From: Clostridium niameyense
GTDB lineage: Bacteria; Bacillota; Clostridia; Clostridiales; Clostridiaceae
Assembly: GCF_001243045.1 (NCBI RefSeq)
Contig: NZ_LN849007.1
Coordinates: 958,989 to 1,022,988, forward strand
DNA: 64,000 bases
Direction of reading: 5' to 3'
Position numbers and translations under genes: made by a program
Part shown: piece by piece, positions 49,912-58,191 of the stretch
How positions within the stretch are numbered: the first letter of the stretch is position 1
Layout: each line of letters begins with the position of its first letter
The notes under the pieces: generated by a model
What the model was told of the DNA's origin: nothing
What the model saw: only the letters and a program-made list of their open reading frames with translations
Databases searched by the model: none

Positions 49912-50985
49912 TTAAAAAATATTTTCAATTATTTTTGTAGCTTTTTTCATCATGTCATCGGTAACATGGGAATAAATTCTCATGGTCATTTCCACAGTAT
50001 GACCTAATATCTTAGCTGCAGTTTTAAAATCTATTCCAGAACTAATCAATAAAGTAGCGTATGTGTGTCTTAACTCATGCATGGTTATTCCAGCAAGTTC
50101 CCTTAATTTAGGGTTTAAATATTTATCAATACTGGCGTGATTAAAAGGTGCAACCCTATTATTAATATCAATAGGGTTATTTTTCTTATAGTTTTTAAGT
50201 TCTTTTAATGTATTGGGAGATAAAGGAATTGTTCTATAAGAATTTTTTGATTTGAGTTTACCAAATCCGGATTTTTTATTTTTTAATACTTTCCATTGTT
50301 TATTTACACTTACGGTACTATTCTTTAAGTCTATATCATCCCAAGTAAGTCCTAATACCTCGCCTAATCTCATACCAGTATTAGCAGAAATAAAAGCAAC
50401 TATATAATATCTATTAGTTTTTAGTTTTTTTAATAATAGATCTAACTCTTTTTTAGTAAGCGCTTTTTTATTGCTATATTCCTTTTCTTTGGGAATTTTT
50501 ATATTCATAGTGGGTAATTCAGAAATTAAATTTAAATCATCTTTAACATAGATAAAAAACATATTCAATATTCCAACATACTTTTTTACTGTTGAGTATT
50601 TCAAATGCTCTTTTAACATTTTATCTACTATGCTTTGTATGTCATGTTTTTTGATTTTATTGATATTTTTATTATTTAAATCTTTGAATTTTGAAAAACA
50701 ATTCTTATAACCTTTAATGGTGTGATATTCTTTATAAAGAAAATTATGTTCTATATAAATAACTGATAATTCTTCAAAGGTTATATGATTAGTGGTATTT
50801 GAAGAATTATTATTTTTAATATTAGATTTTAATTCTTTTAACATTTTATCTATATACGGTTTACCTTCTTTTTGTGTTTTAAATCCTTGTTTGCTTTTCT
50901 GTTTCCACTTACCCAGGTTATCTTTATAACTTATTATAAACTGCCAGCCTTTATCTTTTTTTCTCCAAGTAATATTATACTCCAT
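49912..50985 (-). CDS. int: Phage tyrosine recombinase (integrase)
   Basis: 357 residues. An N-terminal arm-binding domain (ITWRKKDKGWQFIISYKDNLGKWKQ) precedes a SAM-like core-binding domain and the catalytic domain. Active-site residues: Arg in TGMRLGEVLGLTWDD, His-x-x-Arg in HELRHTYATLL, His in LGHTVEMTMRIYSHV and the Tyr in RIYSH. AAAGGGGTG favours the ATG at 50985 over the GTG at 50994. It lies beside the presumed att site and is transcribed away from the repressor genes. Confidence 0.93.
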   Translation of the reverse strand: MEYNITWRKKDKGWQFIISYKDNLGKWKQKSKQGFKTQKEGKPYIDKMLKELKSNIKNNNSSNTTNHITFEELSVIYIEHNFLYKEYHTIKGYKNCFSKFKDLNNKNINKIKKHDIQSIVDKMLKEHLKYSTVKKYVGILNMFFIYVKDDLNLISELPTMNIKIPKEKEYSNKKALTKKELDLLLKKLKTNRYYIVAFISANTGMRLGEVLGLTWDDIDLKNSTVSVNKQWKVLKNKKSGFGKLKSKNSYRTIPLSPNTLKELKNYKKNNPIDINNRVAPFNHASIDKYLNPKLRELAGITMHELRHTYATLLISSGIDFKTAAKILGHTVEMTMRIYSHVTDDMMKKATKIIENIF

Positions 50986-50994
50986 TAATTTCAC

Positions 50995-51312
50995 CCCTTT
51001 TTTATTTTATCTGTCACACTATTTGTCACACTTTTAAAATTAATAAATTCAGTTATATCAACGTTTTTAACGACTTTGTAAGAAATAAAACTGTGACATA
51101 TATAATATAAATTCTTTATTATATATATAAAAAGTTTATTTCATTTTATTTTTATATAAAAGAAAGTTAAAATCTCTGTCACTCTGTCACAGATGTAACT
51201 GTAAGTCAGATATATCAACGTGTATAAGGTGTGACAGATGATTTTTTTATCTGTCACACCTTGTCACAAAACAAGTTTAAAGTGTTGGTATAGCTAAACT
51301 TTCATTTGTCAC
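50995..51312. repeat. Cluster of TGTCAC/GTGACA repeats between immA and int
   Basis: TGTCAC or its complement begins at 51012, 51024, 51093 (GTGACA), 51177, 51185, 51231 (GTGACA), 51252, 51262 and 51307. Two are within a perfect 12-bp inverted repeat GGTGTGACAGAT (51228-51239) / ATCTGTCACACC (51249-51260). TATATCAACGT also repeats at 51054 and 51211. This is the upstream region of int, and likely binding sites for a phage regulator or accessory recombination protein. Confidence 0.75.
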
Positions 51313-51720
51313 AGTTTTAATATTATAATCTAATAAACCCTTTAGAATATAATTATCAATTGTAGATATATCAATACATAAATCTTTTTGGTTAAATAAT
51401 AAAGCAACTGCAAATAAATTAGCTTCATACTCGTAAATTCCATTATTAGTGTCATTAAATTCATTAATTAATTTATCACCATGTAGCAAAGCGTGACCTA
51501 ACTCATGAGCACATAATATCTTCTGTGATTTTGATGTAAGATAGTTGTTTAAATTAATAACGGGTGATTTACCTATTTTAATAGTATATGCTGGATAAAT
51601 ATTCGGTTTAAGATTAATATAATTAATTTGTATTCCTAGTTTATCACAAATTTTAATTGGATCCTTATCATATTTTTTCTTTAAATATTGTGCCAGATTT
51701 ATAATTTTATATATCCTCAT
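51277..51720 (-). CDS. ImmA/IrrE-family metallopeptidase
   Basis: 147-residue zinc peptidase with HELGHALLHG (about 75-84), the HExxH motif, plus the downstream YEYEANLFAVALL Glu/Asn region. In ICEBs1 and many phages, ImmA cleaves the partner repressor to trigger induction; the XRE repressor gene lies 28 nt upstream in the same operon. GGGGGT sets the ATG at 51720. The final codons overlap one TGTCAC repeat. Confidence 0.9.
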   Translation of the reverse strand: MRIYKIINLAQYLKKKYDKDPIKICDKLGIQINYINLKPNIYPAYTIKIGKSPVINLNNYLTSKSQKILCAHELGHALLHGDKLINEFNDTNNGIYEYEANLFAVALLFNQKDLCIDISTIDNYILKGLLDYNIKTVTNESLAIPTL

Positions 51721-51748
51721 GTGTACCCCCATTTAATCATATGTAAAA

Positions 51749-52189
51749 TTATTTATTGTATTTAGGTCCTAACATTTTTAATAAATTCAAAAGTTCATTT
51801 GCGAATGCGATTATATCCTCATCTGTCATTTTATTAGTATTAAAACCACCATACCCCATTACACTAGGTTGTTTTAATATAAATTGCATAGCTGATTCAG
51901 CAGTTTTAAATTCTCCAGTTTCATATAAAGAACATTCTTCTTTTACACAGTTATATTTATTATCATATTCTTTTAATTTATCCTCGCTTATTGGTTCAGA
52001 TTTCATTAATTCATCTACTGTAACCTCTAAAGTATCAGCTAATTTTTTAAGTGTATTAATAGTTGGATTTTCTTTTTCACCTCTTTCCATGGCACTTATA
52101 TAACTAGCATTTACTCCACTCATTCTACTCAATTCATTAACGCCTAATCCTTTTAATTCTCTAAGTCTTTTAATATTTTCACCAAACAT
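51749..52189 (-). CDS. XRE-family phage repressor
   Basis: 146 residues: an N-terminal helix-turn-helix (NIKRLRELKGLGVNELSRMSGVNASYISAMERGEK, then PTINTLKKLADTLEVTVDELM) and a helical C-terminal part for oligomerisation or ImmA recognition. GGAGATGATTAA precedes the ATG. It is divergent from the Cro-like gene, with repeated AGAACA half-sites between them. Probably the lysogeny master repressor. Confidence 0.9.
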   Translation of the reverse strand: MFGENIKRLRELKGLGVNELSRMSGVNASYISAMERGEKENPTINTLKKLADTLEVTVDELMKSEPISEDKLKEYDNKYNCVKEECSLYETGEFKTAESAMQFILKQPSVMGYGGFNTNKMTDEDIIAFANELLNLLKMLGPKYNK

Positions 52190-52284
52190 TTAATCATCTC
52201 CTTTCTAGTAGTATATCCTTATAGAATACATTATATACTACCAGTACACAAAGTCAATAGTAAATTAAAGATAAAAAGAGATAT

Positions 52285-52384
52285 ATTCTGATAGAACATG
52301 ATATTTTTCTCTAATTGTGTTCTGAGGGAACATCAGTGTTTGAAATGTGCTTACAGAACATGATATTATGTACTCACAGAACAC
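52285..52384. promoter_or_regulatory. Phage operator region between repressor and cro-like genes
   Basis: AGAACATGATATT is repeated exactly at 52293-52305 and 52355-52367. AGAACAC lies at 52378-52384 and its inverse GTGTTCT at 52317-52323, inside GTTCTGAGGGAAC (52319-52331). These repeated half-sites in the divergent control region are likely repressor/Cro operators. Confidence 0.7.
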
Positions 52385-52401
52385 GAGGAGGTGAATAAAA
52401 A

Positions 52402-52599
52402 TTGAATAAAATTAAATATTTTAGAAAAATAAAGGGGTTAAGTATATATGATTTATCTGATAAAACTAATTTGACTCCAAGTTATATTAATAATTTAGAA
52501 AATGGACATAAAAATAATCCAACTAAAGCAACTATGGAAAAAATATCAATTGCACTTGATCAAACTGTTTCTGAAATATTTTATCCTCTGGAGGTATAA
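52402..52599 (+). CDS. Cro-like XRE regulator
   Basis: 65-residue single-domain helix-turn-helix: IKYFRKIKGLSIYDLSDKTNLTPSYINNLENGHKNNPTKATM in outline. Small size and position, divergent from the repressor and first in the early operon, fit a Cro-type switch protein. The TTG start follows GAGGAGGTGA. The next gene begins 2 nt after its stop. Confidence 0.87.
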   Translation: MNKIKYFRKIKGLSIYDLSDKTNLTPSYINNLENGHKNNPTKATMEKISIALDQTVSEIFYPLEV

Positions 52600-52601
52600 A
52601 T

Positions 52602-52892
52602 ATGAGTGAATTATTAACTCAAAAAGATTTGGCACAACGTTGGAGAATGAGTGTTAAGTCTATAGAAGAATATCGTAAAGCTGGTATTATACCTATAGTT
52701 CAAGGTATACCAGCAATAAGATTTAATCTACAAACAATTATGGAGTTAGAGGGAACTAAGTTAGAAAGATTTAGTCCATTAGAACGTAAACGTATGGAAA
52801 GGGAATTAGAAGAATTAAAGCAAGAGAATGAACAAATTAAATCTATATTAAGTAAGGTATTAGGTGATTTAGCACCAGTAATTAATTTATAA
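52602..52892 (+). CDS. Phage helix-turn-helix protein with coiled-coil tail
   Basis: 96 residues. LTQKDLAQRWRMSVKSIEEYRKAGIIPI is a MerR/excisionase-like winged HTH, followed by a heptad-rich helix (ERFSPLERKRMERELEELKQENEQIKSIL). The layout fits early regulators or Xis-like factors. TGGAGGTATAAAT precedes the ATG. It ends 18 nt before the long inverted repeat. Confidence 0.7.
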   Translation: MSELLTQKDLAQRWRMSVKSIEEYRKAGIIPIVQGIPAIRFNLQTIMELEGTKLERFSPLERKRMERELEELKQENEQIKSILSKVLGDLAPVINL

Positions 52893-52910
52893 GTAAAGCA
52901 CTGTAATAAA

Positions 52911-53026
52911 CCTAATGTCAAGCTTAATGAGCTAATTTGAGCGGGAGTAGGCGAAGATAAGAGCCACACTAAAATAAAATGTATAGCCACCGCCAAGACA
53001 ATTAGTTGATTAAGCTTGACATGAGG
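52911..53026 (+). ncRNA. Candidate structured RNA with a long closing helix
   Basis: 52911-52937 pairs with 53000-53026 over 27 positions, with 24 Watson-Crick pairs, one G-U and two mismatches; the perfect core is ATGTCAAGCTTAAT/ATTAAGCTTGACAT. The 62-nt interior can form GCGG/CCGC (52941-52944 with 52990-52993) enclosing a GGC/GCC hairpin (52950-52965), stacking inside the long stem. No T run follows, so it is not a standard terminator. It lies between two early genes. RNA element or paired protein site are both possible. Confidence 0.65.
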
Positions 53027-53049
53027 GAAGTATTTAAGGAGGTGTGTAA

Positions 53050-53166
53050 TTGAACATTAAAATTTTACAAGCTTACATTAGAGAATGTAAGAAACTGCAT
53101 ATAAAACCAACATGGAAAGGCCTAAAGATAAATTCAAAGGTGGGTGGTGTCATATGTCACAAGTAA
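53050..53166 (+). CDS. Small phage protein, 38 residues
   Basis: A TTG start follows AAGGAGGTGTGTAA and the frame reads KILQAYIRECKKLHIKPT...SKVGGVICHK. It overlaps the start of the helicase gene by 13 nt. It is basic, with no known domain. The strong ribosome site is the main evidence. Confidence 0.55.
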   Translation: MNIKILQAYIRECKKLHIKPTWKGLKINSKVGGVICHK

Positions 53167-54437
53167 AACTCTATCCACACCAAGAGCAGGCGTTAAATCA
53201 AACTCAAGAGTTCAACAGAGTAGCTTACTATTTAGATATGGGATTAGGTAAGACATTTGTTGGTTCAGAGAAATTAAAAGGGCTCAATGCCAATACTAAC
53301 TTAGTTATCTGTCAAAAATCAAAGTTAGATGATTGGAAAGAGCACTTTAAAACATATTACCCAGAGTATAACACATTTATATACTCTAAAACAAGAGAAA
53401 TACCAAACAAGTCAGTTGTGATAATTAACTATGACTTAGTTTGGAGAAGACCAGAGTTAGCTGAGTTGGAAAATTTTACTTTAATGTTAGATGAAAGTTC
53501 AATGATTAAAAATTCTACAAGTAAGAGAACTAAATTTATTCTTAAATTAAATGCAAAGAACGTAGTACTTTTATCAGGTACTCCATGTGGAGGGCGATAT
53601 GAAGAACTTCATACTCAATGTAAGTTATTAGGTTGGAAAATAAGTAAAAAGCTTTATTGGAATCACTACGTAAAATTTATAAATATGGATGTTGGAGGTT
53701 TTAAAATCCCCAAGGTTACTGGATATAAGAATGTTGAAAGACTTAAGCAAAAGTTACATGAACATGGAAGTGTTTTTATGAAAACTGAGGAAGTATTTGA
53801 CCTTCCAGAGCAAGTAGAAATACCAGTTTTAATTGAGAACACTAAAGAGTATAAGAAGTTTAATAAAGATAGAGTTATAACAATAGGTAATACAGAGCTG
53901 GTAGGAGATACAAGCTTAACTAAAATGCTTTATTTAAGACAGTTAGCTTCACAATATAATCCTAATAAGTTAGCAGTACTTAAGGACTTACTAGAGAGTA
54001 CTAACGATAGAGTAATAATATTTTATAACTTTACAGAAGAAATGAAACAAATTAAAGATTATTTACTCAAAATTGAGAAACCAATAAGCATAGTTAACGG
54101 TGGCACTAAAGACTTGGAAAATTTTAAGTCTAAAGATAATAGCATAACGCTAGTTCAGTATCAAGCTGGAGCAATGGGATTAAACTTACAGTTAAGCAAT
54201 AAGATTATCTATTATAGTTTACCTCTTGCAAGCGAATTATTTGAACAAAGTAAAAAAAGAACACATAGGATAGGGCAAACAAGAACTTGTATGTATTGGT
54301 ATTTAATAACTAAGGGTTCTATAGAAGAACAGATATTTGAGGTTTTGAAGCAGAGAAAAGATTATACTGAAAAGCTATTTGAGAAAGATCAAAATGATTA
54401 TACAGATATTTACGAAAGGATGGAGAAACATGAATAA
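53154..54437 (+). CDS. SNF2-type DEAD/DEAH-like phage helicase
   Basis: 427-residue SF2 ATPase. Motifs: Q-like YPHQEQALNQ, Walker A DMGLGKTFVG (about 29), Walker B variant MLDESSMIKN (DESS in place of DEAH), motif III LSGTPCGG, motif V QYQAGAMGLNLQ and motif VI QSKKRTHRIGQTR. The last is typical of SNF2 translocases found in phage replication modules. GGTGG about 8-10 nt upstream favours the ATG at 53154. It overlaps the next gene by 8 nt. Confidence 0.9.
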   Translation: MSQVKLYPHQEQALNQTQEFNRVAYYLDMGLGKTFVGSEKLKGLNANTNLVICQKSKLDDWKEHFKTYYPEYNTFIYSKTREIPNKSVVIINYDLVWRRPELAELENFTLMLDESSMIKNSTSKRTKFILKLNAKNVVLLSGTPCGGRYEELHTQCKLLGWKISKKLYWNHYVKFINMDVGGFKIPKVTGYKNVERLKQKLHEHGSVFMKTEEVFDLPEQVEIPVLIENTKEYKKFNKDRVITIGNTELVGDTSLTKMLYLRQLASQYNPNKLAVLKDLLESTNDRVIIFYNFTEEMKQIKDYLLKIEKPISIVNGGTKDLENFKSKDNSITLVQYQAGAMGLNLQLSNKIIYYSLPLASELFEQSKKRTHRIGQTRTCMYWYLITKGSIEEQIFEVLKQRKDYTEKLFEKDQNDYTDIYERMEKHE

Positions 54438-55245
54438 ATTACAACTTAAAGTTTTAGAAAATAAACCAGCAGAAGTGAATTTCAACTATGAAGAAATATC
54501 TAATAATTTAGATATTGTTCTTAAAAAATATGAGGGGATAGTTGTTACAGAGGATACTGTAAAAGATGGAAAGAAAGTTATAGCGGATTTAAGAAAGGGT
54601 AAAAAGTCTTTAGATGAATTTAGAAAGAAAACTAAAAAAGAACTCACTGCTCCAGTGAAAGAGTTTGAAGATAAATGTAAAGAATTAAGTAAAAAGTTTG
54701 ATGAAGTTATAGATCCAATAGTAGAACAAGCTGAACAGTTTGAAGAAAAGAGAAAATTTGAAAAGAAAATTGAAGTTGAAAAAGTTATAGATGAAGTTTG
54801 TAAACTTAAAGGACTTGATGAATTACCGCTAGAGGATAGTTATTTGAATAAGTCAACCTCACTTAAGAGTATTAAAACAGAGTTGATTAAGGTTGCAGAT
54901 AACATCTTACTTCAACAAGCTACTTTTAAAGCGAATGCAGATTTAATTAAATCTAAAATTGAAGTTGTTAATACGAAACATGATATAAATTTAGCAGATA
55001 CACCATATGTAAGTATGTTGGAATATACAGATGTTCAAACTGTACTAGAACAAATAAAGAAAGATGTTGAAGAACTTAAAACAAAAATAGCTACTCCAGT
55101 AGTACAAGTACCTTCCAAAGATGAAGAAATATTTGTAGACACTTATGAGATAGAAGGAACCGAAGGTCAATTAAATGCTTTGGAAGATTTCCTAAATATT
55201 TATGATTATAAATGGAAGATTGTTTCGCTGGAACCGGAGGATTAA
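54430..55245 (+). CDS. DUF1351 phage protein
   Basis: 271 residues, mostly coiled coil: FNYEEISNNLDIVLKKYEGIVVTEDTVKDGKKVIADLRKGKKSL in outline, then LTAPVKEFEDKCKELSKKFDEVIDPI, the DUF1351 hallmark. Members sit in phage recombination modules near SNF2 helicases and RecT/nuclease genes and may organise single-strand annealing. The ATG overlaps the helicase stop region. Molecular role unknown. Confidence 0.82.
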   Translation: MNKLQLKVLENKPAEVNFNYEEISNNLDIVLKKYEGIVVTEDTVKDGKKVIADLRKGKKSLDEFRKKTKKELTAPVKEFEDKCKELSKKFDEVIDPIVEQAEQFEEKRKFEKKIEVEKVIDEVCKLKGLDELPLEDSYLNKSTSLKSIKTELIKVADNILLQQATFKANADLIKSKIEVVNTKHDINLADTPYVSMLEYTDVQTVLEQIKKDVEELKTKIATPVVQVPSKDEEIFVDTYEIEGTEGQLNALEDFLNIYDYKWKIVSLEPED

Positions 55246-55249
55246 TCAA

Positions 55250-55540
55250 ATGGCAGCAGAAAAGCAATTTGAAAATAAGATTAAAAAGTTTTTAGAAAGT
55301 TTACCCAATACTTGGTTCTTTAAATATTGGGCAGGACCTATGAGTAAAGCTGGTATCCCAGACATAATAGCATGTGTAAACGGTAGATTTGTTGGAATAG
55401 AAGTTAAAGCACCGAATGGTAACCCTAGTGAGTTACAGAAACGTAATATAAGGCTTATACAGGAGTGTGGAGGACTTGGATATATATTATATCCCCATCA
55501 GTTTGAAAGCTTTAAAAAAGAAATATTGGAGTTAACTTAA
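55250..55540 (+). CDS. VRR-NUC domain nuclease
   Basis: 96-residue PD-(D/E)XK-type nuclease. Catalytic pattern: GIPDIIACVNGRFVGIEVKAP (Asp, Glu-x-Lys, about 38-58) and LQKRNIRLIQECGG. Stand-alone VRR-NUC proteins in phages act on branched or flap DNA. CCGGAGGATTA fixes the ATG at 55250, downstream of a longer in-frame opening. Confidence 0.9.
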   Translation: MAAEKQFENKIKKFLESLPNTWFFKYWAGPMSKAGIPDIIACVNGRFVGIEVKAPNGNPSELQKRNIRLIQECGGLGYILYPHQFESFKKEILELT

Positions 55541-55643
55541 TTAGTATAACCAATAAATATAAAAACTATACGTGTTTTTATAAAAGGTGAATAGATTTTA
55601 TAAAAATCGTCAACAACTTTATAGTAGGGGGTGAAATTAGAAC

Positions 55644-57341
55644 GTGAGACAAAGTGCTATAACACAGTTTCAGAAATGTCCTTATAAATATAAATTGCAG
55701 TATGTAGATAACTTAAAAACTATACCATCTGATGATCCAGCTAATGCATTGGTAATTGGAACTGCAATACATTATGGAGCTGAAACAGAAAGTATAGAAA
55801 ATATGTTACAAAATTATTATCAAAACTTCAATATTTTAACTGATGCCCAAATAAACGAAGCTATTAAATTAGAATATTTATTGCCGCAAGTTTTAGATTT
55901 CATTAAGCAATTTGACACAGTTGAACATGAAGTACCATTTCAAGTTGGAAGTTTCCACGGAACGGCTGATTTACTGGCACATAATAAAGATGGAACCGTA
56001 GATTTATATGACTATAAATATAGTAATAATATAGATGATTATATGGAAGGTCCTCAATTACACATATATAAATACTTTTTAGAGTTATGTGGATATAAAG
56101 TAAATAAAATGGCATTTATCTTTATTCCAAAAACATTTATAAGACAGAAGAAAACCGAGGACTTATATCAGTTTAGGAAAAGATTACTTGAAACATTAAA
56201 AGACATGAAAATACAAATTAAGTATTTAGAATATGACCAAAGTAAGGTTACAAATTCTTTAATTACTGCGGTTGAAATGCTAGAAACTAAAGAATTTAAG
56301 AAAAATCCATCACGCTTATGTGATTGGTGTGAGTTTAAAAAATATTGTTTTGAAGGAGTAGATTATATGATATTACCTAAAAATGAAAGAAGAGATATTA
56401 AGAAAGCTAAAAAGAGAAAGATGTGGATATATGGTCCAGCATTTAGTGGAAAAACTACAATGTTAGATAGTGCCCCAAGTCCACTTAACCTAAATACAGA
56501 TGGAAACATAGAGTTTGTTACAATGCCTTACATTTCCATTAAAGACGAGGTAACGGTTAACGGAAGAATTACAAAAAGAAAATTTGCTTGGGAAGTTTTT
56601 AAAGATGCTATAGAAGAATTAGAGAAAAAACAAAATGATTTCCAAACTATTATAGTTGATTTACTAGAAGATACTAGAGAAATGTGTAGGGTTTATAAAT
56701 ATGATGAATTGGGAATACAACACGAATCAGATAGTGGATTTGGGAAAGGTTGGGACATTATAAAAACTGAATACTTAAGTACCATGAGAAGATTTTTTAA
56801 TCTAGATTATGGAAATTTAGTGGTGTTATCACAAGAAGATATATCCAAAGATATTACTAAGAAGAATGGTCAGAATGTGACCAGAATAGCACCTAATATT
56901 CAAGAAGCAATAGCTAATAAAATTGCTGGTATGGTGGACATAGTTGCCAGAGTAGTAGTCGATGGTGATGAAAGAACATTAAACTTTAAATCAGATGAAG
57001 TTATATTTGGTGGTGGCAGATTGAAAGGAATTACTAAAACAAGTATTCCGTTAAGTTGGGATGAGTTAATGAAAGTATATGATGAAGCTAATGCTGGCAA
57101 GAAAGATAATGTTCCAGTTGAAGAAAAACCAACTAGAAGAAGGAGTAAAAAAGAAGAAAGTAAAATTGAAGAAGATAAAGAACCAGAAACTACTCCTAAG
57201 GAAGAAGAAACACCTGCAGAGGAAACAATAGACGAGCTTAAGGAGGAAGCTAAAGATGAAATTAAAGAAGATAAACCAGTAGAAGAACCTAAGGAAGAAA
57301 AGCCAAGACGTAGAAGAAGAAAGAAGGCTGATGAAAAATAA
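55644..57341 (+). CDS. Fused Cas4-like PD-(D/E)XK nuclease and AAA_24 ATPase
   Basis: 565 residues. Part one (1-241) is a Cas4/RecB-like nuclease: QFQKCPYKYKLQYVD (first Fe-S Cys), FHGTADLLA and DLYDYKYSNN (Asp; Asp-x-Lys), with CDWCEFKKYC supplying the other cluster Cys. Part two (242-565) is a RecA-like AAA_24 ATPase with Walker A GPAFSGKTTM (about 261) and Walker B QTIIVDLLED, then an acidic/basic tail. In many phages these are two genes. Met242 has GAAGGAG eight bases upstream (56352-56358), so the ATPase may also be made alone. Confidence 0.85.
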   Translation: MRQSAITQFQKCPYKYKLQYVDNLKTIPSDDPANALVIGTAIHYGAETESIENMLQNYYQNFNILTDAQINEAIKLEYLLPQVLDFIKQFDTVEHEVPFQVGSFHGTADLLAHNKDGTVDLYDYKYSNNIDDYMEGPQLHIYKYFLELCGYKVNKMAFIFIPKTFIRQKKTEDLYQFRKRLLETLKDMKIQIKYLEYDQSKVTNSLITAVEMLETKEFKKNPSRLCDWCEFKKYCFEGVDYMILPKNERRDIKKAKKRKMWIYGPAFSGKTTMLDSAPSPLNLNTDGNIEFVTMPYISIKDEVTVNGRITKRKFAWEVFKDAIEELEKKQNDFQTIIVDLLEDTREMCRVYKYDELGIQHESDSGFGKGWDIIKTEYLSTMRRFFNLDYGNLVVLSQEDISKDITKKNGQNVTRIAPNIQEAIANKIAGMVDIVARVVVDGDERTLNFKSDEVIFGGGRLKGITKTSIPLSWDELMKVYDEANAGKKDNVPVEEKPTRRRSKKEESKIEEDKEPETTPKEEETPAEETIDELKEEAKDEIKEDKPVEEPKEEKPRRRRRKKADEK

Positions 57342-57475
57342 TTAGGGGGGTCTCTATGTCAAGTAAATATGTAATACAAACGTTGAAATTGCAATAAAGA
57401 AGCCTTAAAAACTTTGTATAAATAAGAGATCAAAATATATAATTATAAAAAAAAGAAACGGAAAGGAAGATAATT
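57342..57475. other. 134-bp gap with a 13-codon frame
   Basis: After TTAGGGGGG a 13-codon frame (MSSKYVIQTLKLQ, 57356-57397) occurs; it may be a leader peptide or relic. Nothing else is seen. Confidence 0.3.
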
Positions 57476-57934
57476 ATGACTAACATATGGGAAAAATTTG
57501 ATAAAAACATTGATGTGGAAGGTTTAAAGAAAGATGTAGAGGAAGCAGCTAATAACAACAATGACTTTAAGGAAGTACCACATGGAGAATATGAGGTTGA
57601 GGTAAATAAACTAGAGTTAAGAGAAAGTAAAAAAGGAGATCCAATGTTAAGTATTTGGTTTAAGATTTTAACAGGAGAATATAAAGGTAGCTTAATATTC
57701 TACAACCAAGTTCTAAGCAATGGATTTGGATTACACAAGGCAAATGAAATGTTAAGAAGTCTAGATAGTGGAATAGATGTAGAGTTTGAAAGCTTTAGTC
57801 AATACAACAATATGCTTATGGACATAGCTGAAGCAGTGGACGGTAATTTAGAATTTGCATTAAGCTACACAGCTAATAAAAAGAATCCTAAATTTAGCGA
57901 GTACGAGATAAAAGACGTATTTGAAGTAGAGTAA
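57476..57934 (+). CDS. DUF669 phage protein
   Basis: 152 residues: VPHGEYEVEVNKLELRESKKGDPMLSIWFKIL and YKGSLIFYNQVLSNGFGLHKANEML fit DUF669, a family next to AAA_24 ATPases and polymerases in phage genomes. The beta-rich body suggests an OB-fold single-strand-binding role, an inference. AAAGGAAGATAATT precedes the ATG. Confidence 0.82.
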   Translation: MTNIWEKFDKNIDVEGLKKDVEEAANNNNDFKEVPHGEYEVEVNKLELRESKKGDPMLSIWFKILTGEYKGSLIFYNQVLSNGFGLHKANEMLRSLDSGIDVEFESFSQYNNMLMDIAEAVDGNLEFALSYTANKKNPKFSEYEIKDVFEVE

Positions 57935-57986
57935 GGGTGATGGGGAGTGTGAAAGCTCCCCTTTAAAATAAAGTGAGGTGTAAAAA

Positions 57987-58178
57987 ATAAAAGAATATGC
58001 ACTTTACAAGGGAGAGGAAATATTAGCTATAGGAACAGTAAAGGGGATAGCTGAGAAGTTAAATATTTTACCCCAAACGGTTGTGTATTATTGCATAGAT
58101 GCATATAAAAGAAAGTTGGCTAAAAGAAAAAATACTAAAAATGCAAGAATTTTAGTTGATTTAGATTATGAAGAATAA
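57987..58178 (+). CDS. Small phage protein with apparent ATA start
   Basis: 63-residue frame KEYALYKGEEILAIGTVKGIAEKLNILPQTVVYY...RILVDLDYEE, a pattern seen in a common phage family with a small HTH-like fold. GAGGTG (57975-57980) lies six bases before ATA at 57987; a TAA is only two codons further up. No ATG, GTG or TTG is available at the N terminus. Either ATA is used or the start was lost. Confidence 0.55.
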   Translation: MKEYALYKGEEILAIGTVKGIAEKLNILPQTVVYYCIDAYKRKLAKRKNTKNARILVDLDYEE

Positions 58179-58191
58179 AGGTGATATAGAA

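Noticed and set aside
50995-51312. CRISPR array
   Set aside because: The TGTCAC repeats are only six bases, irregularly spaced and in both orientations; there are no spacers of constant length and no cas genes. The Cas4-like protein is a phage nuclease.
52911-53026. Intrinsic terminator or MITE
   Set aside because: No U tract follows the helix, and no target-site duplication flanks the arms.
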